From Pseudofrankia inefficax (GTDB taxonomy: Bacteria > Actinomycetota > Actinomycetes > Frankiales > Frankiaceae), in NCBI RefSeq assembly GCF_000166135.1, contig NC_014666.1, positions 8,570,601 to 8,634,600 on the forward strand: a DNA stretch of 64,000 nucleotides, in the 5' to 3' direction. The position numbers were made by a program, and so were the translations under genes. Each line of letters opens with the position of its first letter. Positions within the stretch are counted from its first letter, which is position 1. Shown here in pieces: positions 17,676 to 26,449 of this stretch. The notes below the pieces were generated by a model. It was not told where the DNA came from. It worked only from the letters and a program-made list of their open reading frames with translations, and did no database searches.

Positions 17676-20225
17676 GTGAGCGTCGAATCGGTGGACCGTC
17701 CGGGCGCGCCTGGCCGGGTGCCCGCCGTGTGGGGCCATGTCCCGCAGCGGAACAAAAACTTCACTGGTCGGACGAACCAGCTCTCGGAGCTGCGCGAACG
17801 ATTGATGGCGCGACGGCCGGGGGGAAGCGCCACGGCGGTCGTCCCGCAGGCGGTATATGGCCTTGGCGGTGTCGGTAAGACCCAGCTCGCCATGGAGTAC
17901 GCGTATCAGTACGCGCACGAGTACGACGTCGTCTGGTGGGTCTCAGCGGACCAGCCGGGCCTGATCCGGGCCGGCCTGGCGGCCCTGGCCCCGCGGCTGG
18001 GGCTGACCGTCGCGCTGGACCGCACCGAGGACGCGGTCGCCGCGGTCCTCGACGCGCTGCGCCAGGGCACGCCGTTCAAAAACTGGTTGATCGTGTTCGA
18101 CAACGCGGAGCAGCCCGAGTCGCTGACCGGGCTGCAGCCGCAGGGCCCTGGCCATCTGCTCATCACGTCACGCAGCCACCGCTGGCAGAGCCGGGTGGAC
18201 ACGCTGGAGATCGCGGTGTTCACCCGCGCGGAGAGCGTGGAGTTCCTCGATCGCCGGGTGCCGGGCATCCAGCGCGAGGGTGCCGACCGCCTGGCCGAGG
18301 CGCTCGGCGACCTGCCACTCGCGCTGGAACAGGCCGGCGCGCTGCAGGCCGAGAGCGGCATCGGGGTCGACGACTATCTGGAGCTGTTCGAGGAGAACGC
18401 CAGGCAGGTGCTCAGCGAGAACCTGGTGGCCGACTACCCGCACAGCGTCGTCACCACGTGGAACCTGGCCCGGGACGCGGTCGGGCGCCAGAACCCCAAC
18501 GCGCTCGAGCTGTTGCGGCGGTGCGCGTTCTTCGGGGCGGAGCCGATCGCCCGGGACCTGTTCAGCAACGGCAAGTTCGCGCTCGACGGCGATATCAGGG
18601 ACTTCCTCTCGAACAAGTACGAGCTCGCCCGGGCCACCCGGGAGCTCGGCCGTTACGCACTCGCGCGCATCGACAACAGCGCCAACACGCTGCAGGTCCA
18701 CCGGCTGATGCAGCGGCTCATCCGGGACGACCTCAGCGAGGCGGAGGCCGAGAGGATGGAGCACGACGTGCACCTCATCCTCACCGTCGCCGACCCGAAC
18801 GATCCCGAGAACGTCGACACCTGGCCCGCCTACGCGGATCTCTACGGCCACGTCGTCGCCTCGGGCGTGGTTCACTGCCAGAACCCCGAGTCCCGAGAGC
18901 TTTTCATCAACGTCGTGCGGTACCTCTACCGCTCCGGCGCCTTCTCGGCCGGCCTGGCCGAAGCGGACCATGCGATCGAGCACTGGACCCAGGATGCCGG
19001 TGCGGACGATCCGAACGTGCTCGTCATGTGCGGCATCAAGGCGGACCTGCTGTGGATGACCGGGCGATACGCGGAGGCGTATGAGCTGCGCCGGCCCACC
19101 CTGGAGAGCATGCGCAGGACGCTGGGGCCCGAGCACGAGGCGACGCTGATCGTCCTCAACGGCCGTGGGGCCGACCTACGAATCAGAGGAGAGTTCCGCG
19201 CGGCCCTCGAGCTGGATGAGGAGTCGGTGCCCCTGCATCAGGCGGTGTTCGCCGAGCATCCGTTCACCTTCTACGCGCTGAACAACCTGGCGATCGACTA
19301 CGGCCTGAACAGCCGGTATGAGCGCGCGCTGGAACAGCGCCTCCAGAACTACGAGGCTCTGCGCATCTTCTACGGCGGGGACGACCACGTGCTGGTCGTG
19401 ACCGCAAAGAGCCAGCTGGCCCAGGACCAGCGCCAGGCCGGTCTGTACCTGCAGGGCCGCGAGACGGCGGAGCAGGCTTACAGGCTGTGCAACGAACTGG
19501 TCGCGCGCGGAAGACTTTTCGAGTTGCACCCCTTGACGCTCGCGATCGCGCGCTGCCTGGCGGTGAACCGTCGCAAGGCCGGCGACTTCCCGGGCGGCTT
19601 GGTGCTGGCTCGTGAGGTCTACGACAAGTACACGAGAATTTTCGCGCCGGACCACCCCGATCGGCTGGCCGCCGCCATCATCCTCGGCAACGCGCTGCGC
19701 GCCGAGAATGAGACCGACGACGCGGTCGACCGCATCGAACGCACTGTCAGCCGATACGGCGAGGCACTCGGCGCGGACCATCCTTATACGCATGGCAACC
19801 TGTTGAACCTCGCGCTCGTCCGCCGGCAGGAGAACAATCTCGCCGAGGCGCGCGAGCTCCTCGAGAAGGCCCTGGCCGGCCTCACCCGGAGCCTTGGCCC
19901 CGAGCACCACTACACGTTGACCTGCGTCACGAACCTCGCGACGGCTGTGTCCGAGAGCGGCGACGTCGAGGCCGCCCAGCGAATGGGCGAGAGCACGCTA
20001 ACTCATTTCCGTAGCCTGCTCGGCCCGAACCATCCGCACACTCTCGTGTGCGCCACGAATTATTCCCTCGACCTACGCCAGCTGGGCCGAGCCGCTGAGG
20101 CGGACGATCTGTACGCCGAGACGATCGACCGGTACCAGAAGGTTCTGGGGAAAGAGCATCCGGACGTCCTCGCGGCGATGAATGGCGCGCGCCTCGACTT
20201 CGACTTCGAGCCGCCGGCTCTATAG
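17676..20225 (+). CDS. fxsT: FxSxx-COOH system NTPase/tetratricopeptide protein
   Basis: An 849-aa protein of the FxsT type. After WGHVPQRNKNFTGR come an NB-ARC-like ATPase with Walker A GLGGVGKT (62-69) and Walker B NWLIVFDNAEQ near 135, then ITSRSHRW and the GLPLAL-like motif DLPLALEQAGAL near 220. The second half is a long array of TPRs of the Kinesin-light-chain type (for example LGPEHHYTLTCVTNLATA and LGPNHPHTLVCATNYSLDL). The GTG at 17676 has GAGAGG seven bases upstream and is preferred over TTG 17649. It converges with the fxsA-fxsB-HExxH operon. Its exact job in FxSxx systems is not established. Confidence 0.88.
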   Translation: MSVESVDRPGAPGRVPAVWGHVPQRNKNFTGRTNQLSELRERLMARRPGGSATAVVPQAVYGLGGVGKTQLAMEYAYQYAHEYDVVWWVSADQPGLIRAGLAALAPRLGLTVALDRTEDAVAAVLDALRQGTPFKNWLIVFDNAEQPESLTGLQPQGPGHLLITSRSHRWQSRVDTLEIAVFTRAESVEFLDRRVPGIQREGADRLAEALGDLPLALEQAGALQAESGIGVDDYLELFEENARQVLSENLVADYPHSVVTTWNLARDAVGRQNPNALELLRRCAFFGAEPIARDLFSNGKFALDGDIRDFLSNKYELARATRELGRYALARIDNSANTLQVHRLMQRLIRDDLSEAEAERMEHDVHLILTVADPNDPENVDTWPAYADLYGHVVASGVVHCQNPESRELFINVVRYLYRSGAFSAGLAEADHAIEHWTQDAGADDPNVLVMCGIKADLLWMTGRYAEAYELRRPTLESMRRTLGPEHEATLIVLNGRGADLRIRGEFRAALELDEESVPLHQAVFAEHPFTFYALNNLAIDYGLNSRYERALEQRLQNYEALRIFYGGDDHVLVVTAKSQLAQDQRQAGLYLQGRETAEQAYRLCNELVARGRLFELHPLTLAIARCLAVNRRKAGDFPGGLVLAREVYDKYTRIFAPDHPDRLAAAIILGNALRAENETDDAVDRIERTVSRYGEALGADHPYTHGNLLNLALVRRQENNLAEARELLEKALAGLTRSLGPEHHYTLTCVTNLATAVSESGDVEAAQRMGESTLTHFRSLLGPNHPHTLVCATNYSLDLRQLGRAAEADDLYAETIDRYQKVLGKEHPDVLAAMNGARLDFDFEPPAL

Positions 20226-20228
20226 AAC

Positions 20229-20269
20229 GCCTGGCTGGCCGCTTCTGTTCAGCCCGAGACCAGCCAGGC
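20229..20269. terminator. Hairpin between convergent fxsT and HExxH genes
   Basis: GCCTGGCTGG (20229-20238) pairs with CCAGCCAGGC (20260-20269), a perfect 10-bp stem with a 21-nt loop. It covers the end of the HExxH gene and the downstream edge of fxsT. No T-run. Confidence 0.45.
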
Positions 20270-22126
20270 AGCCACCGCCTCAGGATCGGCTTTCTCCCCG
20301 CCGAGCGCGCCGATCCGCTGGCAGACCGCCCTAATGACCTCCGGACGTGAGACCAGGGTTCGCTGATCAGCGGTGCCGAGACGCGCGTGGCTGATCGCGA
20401 GGCCGGTCCATGCGTCAGGCCGCTCGCGGCCGGCCGCGATTTCGGCGTGGTAGGCCCGCGCGGCCTCGGCGTAGTCGCCCGACATCAGTAACAGGTCGGC
20501 GAGCGCCGCGTTCGGGACCGTAGCGCCGAGACGGTTCGGCTCTTCGCGCAGCCGTGCGAACCGCCCGGGGTCTACGAGTCGAAGCCGGGCGAGCTCAAGG
20601 TGCGGTTCCGGCAGCTGACCGCGCGGTGAAGCCACGATGGCCGCCGAGATCGTGCGTGCATCCGCGTTGGGCTGCCCCGCTAGCCACGACCGCGCCGCCG
20701 CCGTGACAGAGGTCGGGTCGGGTCGCAGGTTTCGCAGGCGCCAGGCCGTCGCGTGCGCGGCACCGATATCCAGCGCCAGCTCACGCACGACCGCTGGTAC
20801 AGGATCCTCGGACCAAGCACCGGCGCTCGAGGCCATTCCCGCGAGGAACGCCGTTCCGAGCTCCGTCAGCATTCCGGACGAGCCCAGCACGCCAAGCGTC
20901 TGGGACACCGCCTCACGCCAGCGGGCGAACTCGAAATCGGCCACCTGACGGCTCGTGCCCCGAGCGACCAGCCGATGGTCTCGCCAGAAGGACGTCACTC
21001 CCAGATAGGCGTACGCGCCCTGCAGGAGCCCGCCGATCGGCCGTGGGTCCGCACGCCAGGGAGCGTAGTAAAGCGTCTCGCCTTCCCGGCACAGATCGAC
21101 CATGTCGAGGAGCGCGAGGAGCTTGGCGTGCTGGGACTCGTGCACCAACGTCGCAGCGAATACGAGCCCGTTTCCCGGGGGCGTGAGGCCGACGGCACCC
21201 ACCGCATCGCCGGACGACGCGCTGACCGCCCACTGTCCACGGCCTGGGTCGAGGGGCACCAGGCAGCGCAGGCCGGACGCGATCGCCGCGGCACGATTCT
21301 CACCTGGTCTGACGAGTATTTTCCAGGCCTCGTCGAGGCAGCGTTGCCACGCCGCCACGTCCGCCGCCGAAAGCCGGTCCGCCGCGTCCAGACCTTCGAG
21401 GTGCCGAAACGGGTCGAGATCATCGACGGCGAGCTCGATCGCGTGGTCGTCCGCGACGCTGCGCAGGCGCCGCAGCGCGAGCCACGATGCGTCAGCCCGC
21501 GGTTCGGCCGACGCCTTCCACCAGACAGACGCCCCGCCACCCGAGTCCTTTCCATGACCCAAGTCGAGGACAGGAATCACGACGCTTCCCGCGTCCTCCC
21601 TCACCACGACGATCTCCACCCGGCCGGTGCCAGCAGGTCCTCGCAGACGCGCCCAGCCGTCGGGAGCGGCAACGCGAACGAGACCGGCCGTCGGAAGCAT
21701 CACCGCCCTGTCGCGCACCCTGACCGACGTCTCGAACGACTGGCCGGCCCGCAGCGCGGCGACAGCGGCGATGGCCCCAAGATGCCCAAGGTCCGCCTCG
21801 CTCCGCGTCGCATCCGGCTCGGGTCCGACCAACTGCCGGAGAGTCCGCACCGCCCAGGCCCCGACGTGCGGATAGAGCAGTACCTCGGCGACCGCGTCCG
21901 GACTGGCTCTACGGGCCGCGGCAAGGGTCTCAAGGGCCTCGTCCAGTCCGGCCGCGACATAGGCGTGAGGGGCTTGCGCTCTCGCCACCTCAGCCACCGA
22001 ATACACCATCAGAATGCGCTTGCTCAGCTGCGTGGAACGCAGTACCGCGACGACTTCAACGCTCCCGGCACCGGCCGCCAGCTCGTCGAAATGTGCTTTG
22101 GCGAGTCGATGCGTGATCGGTTGCAC
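20249..22126 (-). CDS. HExxH-motif protein, putative alpha-ketoglutarate-dependent peptide beta-hydroxylase
   Basis: A 625-aa protein carrying HESQH at residues 329-333, inside AATLVHESQHAKLLALLDM. This matches the HExxH domain family encoded beside FxSxx peptides and now named as peptide beta-hydroxylases; the two His and the Glu would bind the metal. The N-terminal 300 residues are helical with no named domain. Residues from about 470 look like a TPR-type tail (ALADLLLMSGDYAEAARAYHAEIAAG). The GTG start is 8 bp after the fxsB stop, without a strong ribosome site, so translation is probably coupled. Likely substrate: FxsA. Confidence 0.85.
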   Translation of the reverse strand: MQPITHRLAKAHFDELAAGAGSVEVVAVLRSTQLSKRILMVYSVAEVARAQAPHAYVAAGLDEALETLAAARRASPDAVAEVLLYPHVGAWAVRTLRQLVGPEPDATRSEADLGHLGAIAAVAALRAGQSFETSVRVRDRAVMLPTAGLVRVAAPDGWARLRGPAGTGRVEIVVVREDAGSVVIPVLDLGHGKDSGGGASVWWKASAEPRADASWLALRRLRSVADDHAIELAVDDLDPFRHLEGLDAADRLSAADVAAWQRCLDEAWKILVRPGENRAAAIASGLRCLVPLDPGRGQWAVSASSGDAVGAVGLTPPGNGLVFAATLVHESQHAKLLALLDMVDLCREGETLYYAPWRADPRPIGGLLQGAYAYLGVTSFWRDHRLVARGTSRQVADFEFARWREAVSQTLGVLGSSGMLTELGTAFLAGMASSAGAWSEDPVPAVVRELALDIGAAHATAWRLRNLRPDPTSVTAAARSWLAGQPNADARTISAAIVASPRGQLPEPHLELARLRLVDPGRFARLREEPNRLGATVPNAALADLLLMSGDYAEAARAYHAEIAAGRERPDAWTGLAISHARLGTADQRTLVSRPEVIRAVCQRIGALGGEKADPEAVAAWLVSG

Positions 22127-22134
22127 CGGCTCGT

Positions 22135-23385
22135 TCAGCGCCGCCGCCGCGGTAGGAGAGCGACCTCGCCGGCAATACTGTCGCGAATATGGCGGATGAG
22201 TGTGAGCAGATCAAGGCAGTAGACGGAGGGGTTGTCAAAGCCCGTGTCGGCCCGATAGCGATGCGGGTAGAAGCCCCCACCGCAGACGTCGCGTACCTCG
22301 CAGGCGCGGCATTCGGCTGCTATACCCTCGATGCCGGCCTGGCGAGCCAGGATTGCCGGATGTCGCAAGGCCAGATCCAACGGCCCGGTCATCACCGACA
22401 GGCCCGTCACCGCCGCGCCGTCGTAGGCGACTTTCAGAGCATCAGCTTGCTCCAATGTCCCGTCGCTCTCCACCACGAGCACACTCACCGGCGTCAGCCC
22501 TACCGCTTCCGTCGCGCTGTGGCCACCGAACAGCAGATGAATGATCTCCGAGAACAGCCGGACGTTCGGACGACGGGCCGCTCGGTACCAACGGTCGAAG
22601 ACGGCGATCAGCCAATCCGCGTAGGGGGTGGCCGGATCGTCCGGCAGCCGGCCGGGTGGCGGGGCAGCCCAGGTGCCGTGGGGAAGCAGAAAGTCAATCT
22701 GGGGCGGCGAGTACCTGAGCAGTTCCTCGTAGACGGAGACCGGCTCGTTGACCAGGTCGACGACACACAGCAGGCCGGCGAAGAGCTCGCGGTGAGGCGG
22801 CGCGGTCAGCCGTTCGAGAGCGGCCGCCACGCGAGCATGACTCGCGCGGCCGGCGCCGGTGACGCGATGCCGGTCGTGAGCGGCGGCGGGGCCGTCGAGG
22901 CTGACCCCCACCTGGACGCGGTGCTCCCGCAGCACCGTCAGCATCCGCTCATCCAGGAGCAGGCCGTTGGTCTGTACGACGAACTGCGGCGTGACCCCAG
23001 CGGGGATCTCGGCACGCAACGTCGTCAGCGCCTCGCCCAGCCAGGCTGCCCCAGCCAACAATGGCTCGCCGCCATGAAGGATCACCCGGACCGACGACAG
23101 CTGATGGGTTCGGGCGTGCTCGCCGATGCGACGCGCGGTCTGCGCGAGGATGTCGACCGGCATCACGGCGGGCTGGCGCCGCCAGCTTTGGTCGGCCATC
23201 TCGTAGACATAGCAGTAGTCGCAGGCAAGGTTGCAGCGACTCGCCACTTTGAGCACGAACTGGCTGAACGGTACGGGGGCAACGCGGCCAGCTTTACCCG
23301 GGGGCAGGCCACCTGACGGATCTCGGCGTTCAGCGGGCCGGGCCGCCCCGCCGTTGAAAAGTGTCACTGGCGCCACCTCGGCCAA
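22135..23385 (-). CDS. fxsB: Radical SAM/SPASM peptide maturase
   Basis: A 416-aa radical SAM enzyme. The cluster motif is CNLACDYC (Cys51, 55, 58). LHGGEPLL near 110 and VGVSLDGPAAAHD near 165 are typical of SPASM peptide maturases. C-terminal Cys residues in ECRACEVRDVCGGGFYPHRY and SVYCLDL fit an auxiliary cluster. FxsB proteins crosslink residues in the C-terminal motif of FxsA to give cyclophane-type rings. The start is uncertain: TTG 23385 is 24 bp after the fxsA stop, and GTG 23376 is an alternative. Middle gene of fxsA-fxsB-HExxH. Confidence 0.9.
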   Translation of the reverse strand: MAEVAPVTLFNGGAARPAERRDPSGGLPPGKAGRVAPVPFSQFVLKVASRCNLACDYCYVYEMADQSWRRQPAVMPVDILAQTARRIGEHARTHQLSSVRVILHGGEPLLAGAAWLGEALTTLRAEIPAGVTPQFVVQTNGLLLDERMLTVLREHRVQVGVSLDGPAAAHDRHRVTGAGRASHARVAAALERLTAPPHRELFAGLLCVVDLVNEPVSVYEELLRYSPPQIDFLLPHGTWAAPPPGRLPDDPATPYADWLIAVFDRWYRAARRPNVRLFSEIIHLLFGGHSATEAVGLTPVSVLVVESDGTLEQADALKVAYDGAAVTGLSVMTGPLDLALRHPAILARQAGIEGIAAECRACEVRDVCGGGFYPHRYRADTGFDNPSVYCLDLLTLIRHIRDSIAGEVALLPRRRR

Positions 23386-23409
23386 CGCCCGGCTGAACTC
23401 GCGGCCACA

Positions 23410-23664
23410 TCAGATGGACGACTGGAAGCCGGCGACCGGATCGCGCAGCTCGCGCGCTTCCTGAACGTACCGGTTCAGAAAAGGGCGCAGGGGCGCATTC
23501 GATGGGACTTCTTTTCGGTTCAGCCGGCTCCAAAAACGCCGGAAGAAGGATTTCCACCCCGGTTTTTCATTCGGCGCGGCCCGGAGCAGCGACGGCACTC
23601 GCGCCCAGTCGACATTTGAAAGATCGAAGACGAAGGTCTCGATATCGGACGGAGACTCGCTCAC
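23410..23664 (-). CDS. fxsA: FxSxx-COOH precursor peptide
   Basis: An 84-aa peptide ending exactly in F-Q-S-S-I-COOH, the defining FxSxx rule of this RiPP class. The N-terminal half has ETFVFDLSNVDWARVPSLL, a probable leader recognition segment. The middle is basic (KSFFRRFWSRLNRK). The tail is ARELRDPVAGFQSSI, giving the core. It is longer than the FxsA peptides I know. I chose GTG 23664 because GGAAGGA lies 6-7 bases before it; an ATG at 23679 lacks a ribosome site. Directly followed by fxsB, its predicted modifier. Confidence 0.88.
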   Translation of the reverse strand: MSESPSDIETFVFDLSNVDWARVPSLLRAAPNEKPGWKSFFRRFWSRLNRKEVPSNAPLRPFLNRYVQEARELRDPVAGFQSSI

Positions 23665-24182
23665 CGGCAATCCTTCCATCGCCTGCCGGCTGGGGCCGGC
23701 CAGCCCGCCAGCGCGAGGCCTCCGGCCAGGCTGTGGATCGTCACAACGAGCGCTCCATCCCACTCTACTTCGCTGGGATTTGCAGTGTCAGATCTTTCCG
23801 GCCACGGCGCAACCATCGCGAGCGCCAGGCGCCAAACGGGCCGGTCACGGTCGCGGCCGCCGTCGAGCCTGCCCCGCCCTGCCGGATCGGCACACATCCC
23901 CGACCGTGGCGGCCAGCGGGGCGGGGCGGGCCGGGCGCTGGCACTCGGACGCGGCACGGGAACTCCGGTCCCGACCGCGCTTGGTGCCGCAGCTAGGCTT
24001 TACACGCGCCGTGTTGCTGCTCAACGCCGCATTGGCCCACACATCCTCCGCGAGATCGCGGCCTATTCAGCGATCGACGTTTCGATGGAGCGCCACGCGC
24101 CGCCCCGCCGAAGGACGAGCAGCCGGCATCACGGCCTGTGGGGAGACGACACGAAGGGCCGTTGAAGATGTAGATCTAGCGT
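23665..24182. other. Intergenic region upstream of fxsA
   Basis: About 520 bp with no supported gene. It should contain the fxsA promoter on the minus strand. I see no clear promoter or repeat in it. Confidence 0.4.
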
Positions 24183-24226
24183 GTGGGCAGGGGCGGAGTC
24201 GAACCGCCGAACTTCTGCTTTTCAGG
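24183..24226 (-). pseudogene. Partial tRNA-Phe copy (3' half), candidate attachment repeat
   Basis: Forty-four bases match the 3' half of the intact tRNA-Phe at 27274-27317 with three mismatches and in the same orientation. The match runs from the 3' end through the T arm into the anticodon loop and stops abruptly. The 5' half is missing, so it cannot be a functional tRNA. Confidence 0.85.
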
Positions 24227-24269
24227 GAAATCTTCTCGAAGCTGGTCGAGTCCGCTTCGGGCCCGGCGC

Positions 24270-24386
24270 CGGGGTGTCCTGGTCCGCAATCGCCGGGGCC
24301 CCCACGCTGACATCCTCGCGTTCTCCGAGGCTGAGTGGATCGCGTTCCTCGACGACGCCGAGTCGTTCCGGGGTGAACACCTCTGA
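24270..24386 (+). pseudogene. C-terminal remnant of a DUF397 protein
   Basis: About 38 codons reading VLVRNRRGPHADILAFSEAEW then IAFLDDAESFRGEHL before a stop. This is the C-terminal half of DUF397, a small actinobacterial family usually encoded next to an XRE-type regulator. The N-terminal half is missing; the frame runs into the tRNA-Phe fragment. No XRE gene is beside it. Confidence 0.65.
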
Positions 24387-24495
24387 TCGGCACCTGACGC
24401 CGAGACCCGTCCCGCCCAGCGCCGATACTCCGATTCGGCCGCACCCCGGCGCGGTAACTGGGGCGGGTGAGGTAAAGGCCGCGACACGCCACCCG

Positions 24496-25509
24496 TTACC
24501 CGCAGCACTCCACCGCGGCGGCGACCGGGGGTGTGGCGGCCGGCGGGAGCCGTGCCAGGAACTCCTCGGTGGTCAGTTGTCCCGGCGGGAGGCCGTCCCG
24601 CGCGATCTCATCGGTGATCAGCTGTAGTAGCTCGTTGACCGGCGTCGGAACACCGTGCAGCCGCCCGAGAAGGACGATCTCTCCGTTGAGGTAGGCGGTT
24701 TCGACGCTGCCGGTTCTCCGGGTCAGGCTCTGCCAGGTGGACGCCCCCGGCCGCGGGACCGACCCGATGGGACGTGGCTTGATCAGCGCCAGCCGGGGCG
24801 AAGCGGGATCCTCCAGCCGATAGTCGATACCGGCCGCGGCCAGCACGTCGCGGGCCTCCTGACGTGCGAGGCCGTCGATCGGCCCGTGCCGGGCCGGAGG
24901 CCCGCACACGGCCTCGATCGCGTTGCTCAGATTTGACAGCAGCTTGCCGTGCTTCCAGCGGCTGATGTCCGGCCGCACCTCGGAAGCGAACCCGGCGGCC
25001 CGGAAGGCGGCCGCGATCGTCTCCGCGCGCGGGTCGGGCGACGACTCGGCAGGATACCGGCCGATGTCCAGCAACCCGGGGACCGGCGCCGAGTAGGCAC
25101 AGACGACGCCCGGTTCCAGGAAGGCGGTCGGGCAGGCTACCGAAACGCCGTAGACCTGCGGAAACAGGCGTAGCGCCTGCCGTTCGTTGTCGACCCCGTT
25201 CTGCAGGCAACAGACTGGCACGTCCCGCGGGAACGCGGCGGCCAGGTCGCGGAGCGCGGCGCACGTGTCCTGGCTCTTCATCGTCAGCAGGACGACGTCG
25301 TCAGCGTCGGGGATCACCTCGCCGGGATGGCCGACGACCGGGATATCCACCGTGCTGGGGCCGTCCGGGCTCTCCACCCGCAGGCCGGCGGCCCTGATCC
25401 GCTCCCGATGGGAGCCCCGGGCCACGAGCACCACCGAACAGCCCGCCTGGGCCAGCCTCGCGCCCACCACCGCTCCGATGGCCCCGGCGCCATACACGAT
25501 GAACCGCAT
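24496..25509 (-). CDS. Ketopantoate reductase-family oxidoreductase
   Basis: A 337-aa PanE/ApbA-type NADPH-dependent reductase. The dinucleotide motif is GAGAIGAVVG at 8-17, VLLTMKSQDT near 95 carries the family Lys-Ser pair, and CLQNGVDNE near 123 follows. The C-terminal domain includes the substrate-binding Lys in SRWKHGKLLSNLSNAIEAV. True pantothenate PanE proteins are usually nearer 300 aa, and no pan genes are here, so the substrate may be another 2-keto acid. It lies inside the tRNA-Phe-flanked segment. Confidence 0.88.
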   Translation of the reverse strand: MRFIVYGAGAIGAVVGARLAQAGCSVVLVARGSHRERIRAAGLRVESPDGPSTVDIPVVGHPGEVIPDADDVVLLTMKSQDTCAALRDLAAAFPRDVPVCCLQNGVDNERQALRLFPQVYGVSVACPTAFLEPGVVCAYSAPVPGLLDIGRYPAESSPDPRAETIAAAFRAAGFASEVRPDISRWKHGKLLSNLSNAIEAVCGPPARHGPIDGLARQEARDVLAAAGIDYRLEDPASPRLALIKPRPIGSVPRPGASTWQSLTRRTGSVETAYLNGEIVLLGRLHGVPTPVNELLQLITDEIARDGLPPGQLTTEEFLARLPPAATPPVAAAVECCG

Positions 25510-26127
25510 CGGTCAGACCTCCATGGCCTGTGCCAGCTACATGGTTCGGCCGCTGCCTGCGGACAGAGTCCAGCATTCAACGAAGATTCACCAGCATTCA
25601 GGGCCTTTAGGCCGTCGTCTGTCCTGAGCCGTGCTGCCCGGGCTCGTCGTGCTGCCCGGCCGTCCAACGAACCGACCTGACCTGACCTGGGGGAACGCGG
25701 ACCCGTGACGGGTAACACCCCGCCGCGTCGCAGCCCAGATCCAGCGGCCACGTGCGGAGCCAGACGGGCCGTTACCCATTACTCGCCCGGCGCCGCACGG
25801 CCCGGACCGACCGTAACGTGACAATCGACCGGCCAGCACCCGGCGCTCGGCACCGACGACGCGCCGGCCGGTCACTCGATAGTCACGGCCCCGCGCCAGC
25901 GCCCGGCCGCCGAGTCGAGAGAGCGCCAGAGCCTCACCACGTGTCAGGCGAAGTTTTGAACTGGCCTGCTGGTGCGCCATGAGCCGGGCGGCCATCCTTT
26001 TGCCGAAACCGTGCCGGGCGGCCGTCATTGGATCTGGCCTGGAGCGTCGCTGGCTGGAGCGGCGGCGGGCCGCACACGCCCATGCCGCCTTGGCGGCGCC
26101 GGCCGGGCAGGTTCAGCGGTCTGCAGG
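25510..26127. other. Intergenic region within the tRNA-Phe element
   Basis: About 620 bp in which no frame shows recognisable protein sequence. It probably represents eroded element DNA. Confidence 0.4.
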
Positions 26128-26439
26128 TTAGGCCGAGCCGACTACGAAGGTGCCGATGACGGTCACGCCGTCCAGCTCGTAGACCGGGACCAGGGTTCGC
26201 TCTCCGGCCGCCGCCCGCGCCGCGGCTTTCTTCCTCCATTCGGCGAACTCAGCGGGCGGCAGACCGGTGCCCTGCGCAGCGTCAAGTTCGGTCCGCCTGA
26301 CGTAGCCGCGCTGCCCGTCCCTGAGCCCAGCCGAGATCAGGTCCGGCCATTCGCTTCGAGGCACGGCGTGCAATCCCCCTCCGTAGGTCTCTCCGGCAGA
26401 GTTCGTCGGCCAGACTGGTCCTGACTCACCATCGGACAT
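26128..26439 (-). CDS. Small hypothetical protein
   Basis: A 103-aa soluble protein I do not recognise by name. It has a Gly/Ser-rich start, RGYVRRTELDAAQG in the middle, an Arg/Ala-rich helix (EFAEWRKKAAARAAAG) and an ending LVPVYELDGVTVIGTFVVG that looks like a conserved beta-hairpin. The layout resembles short actinobacterial hypotheticals, and sequence quality suggests a real gene. It starts next to the eroded 3' end of the recombinase, inside the element. Confidence 0.6.
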   Translation of the reverse strand: MSDGESGPVWPTNSAGETYGGGLHAVPRSEWPDLISAGLRDGQRGYVRRTELDAAQGTGLPPAEFAEWRKKAAARAAAGERTLVPVYELDGVTVIGTFVVGSA

Positions 26440-26449
26440 AGCGCCATTG

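Noticed and set aside
24183-24250. A second complete tRNA-Phe gene
   Set aside because: Similarity stops after 44 bases in the anticodon loop; no 5' half or acceptor partner exists.
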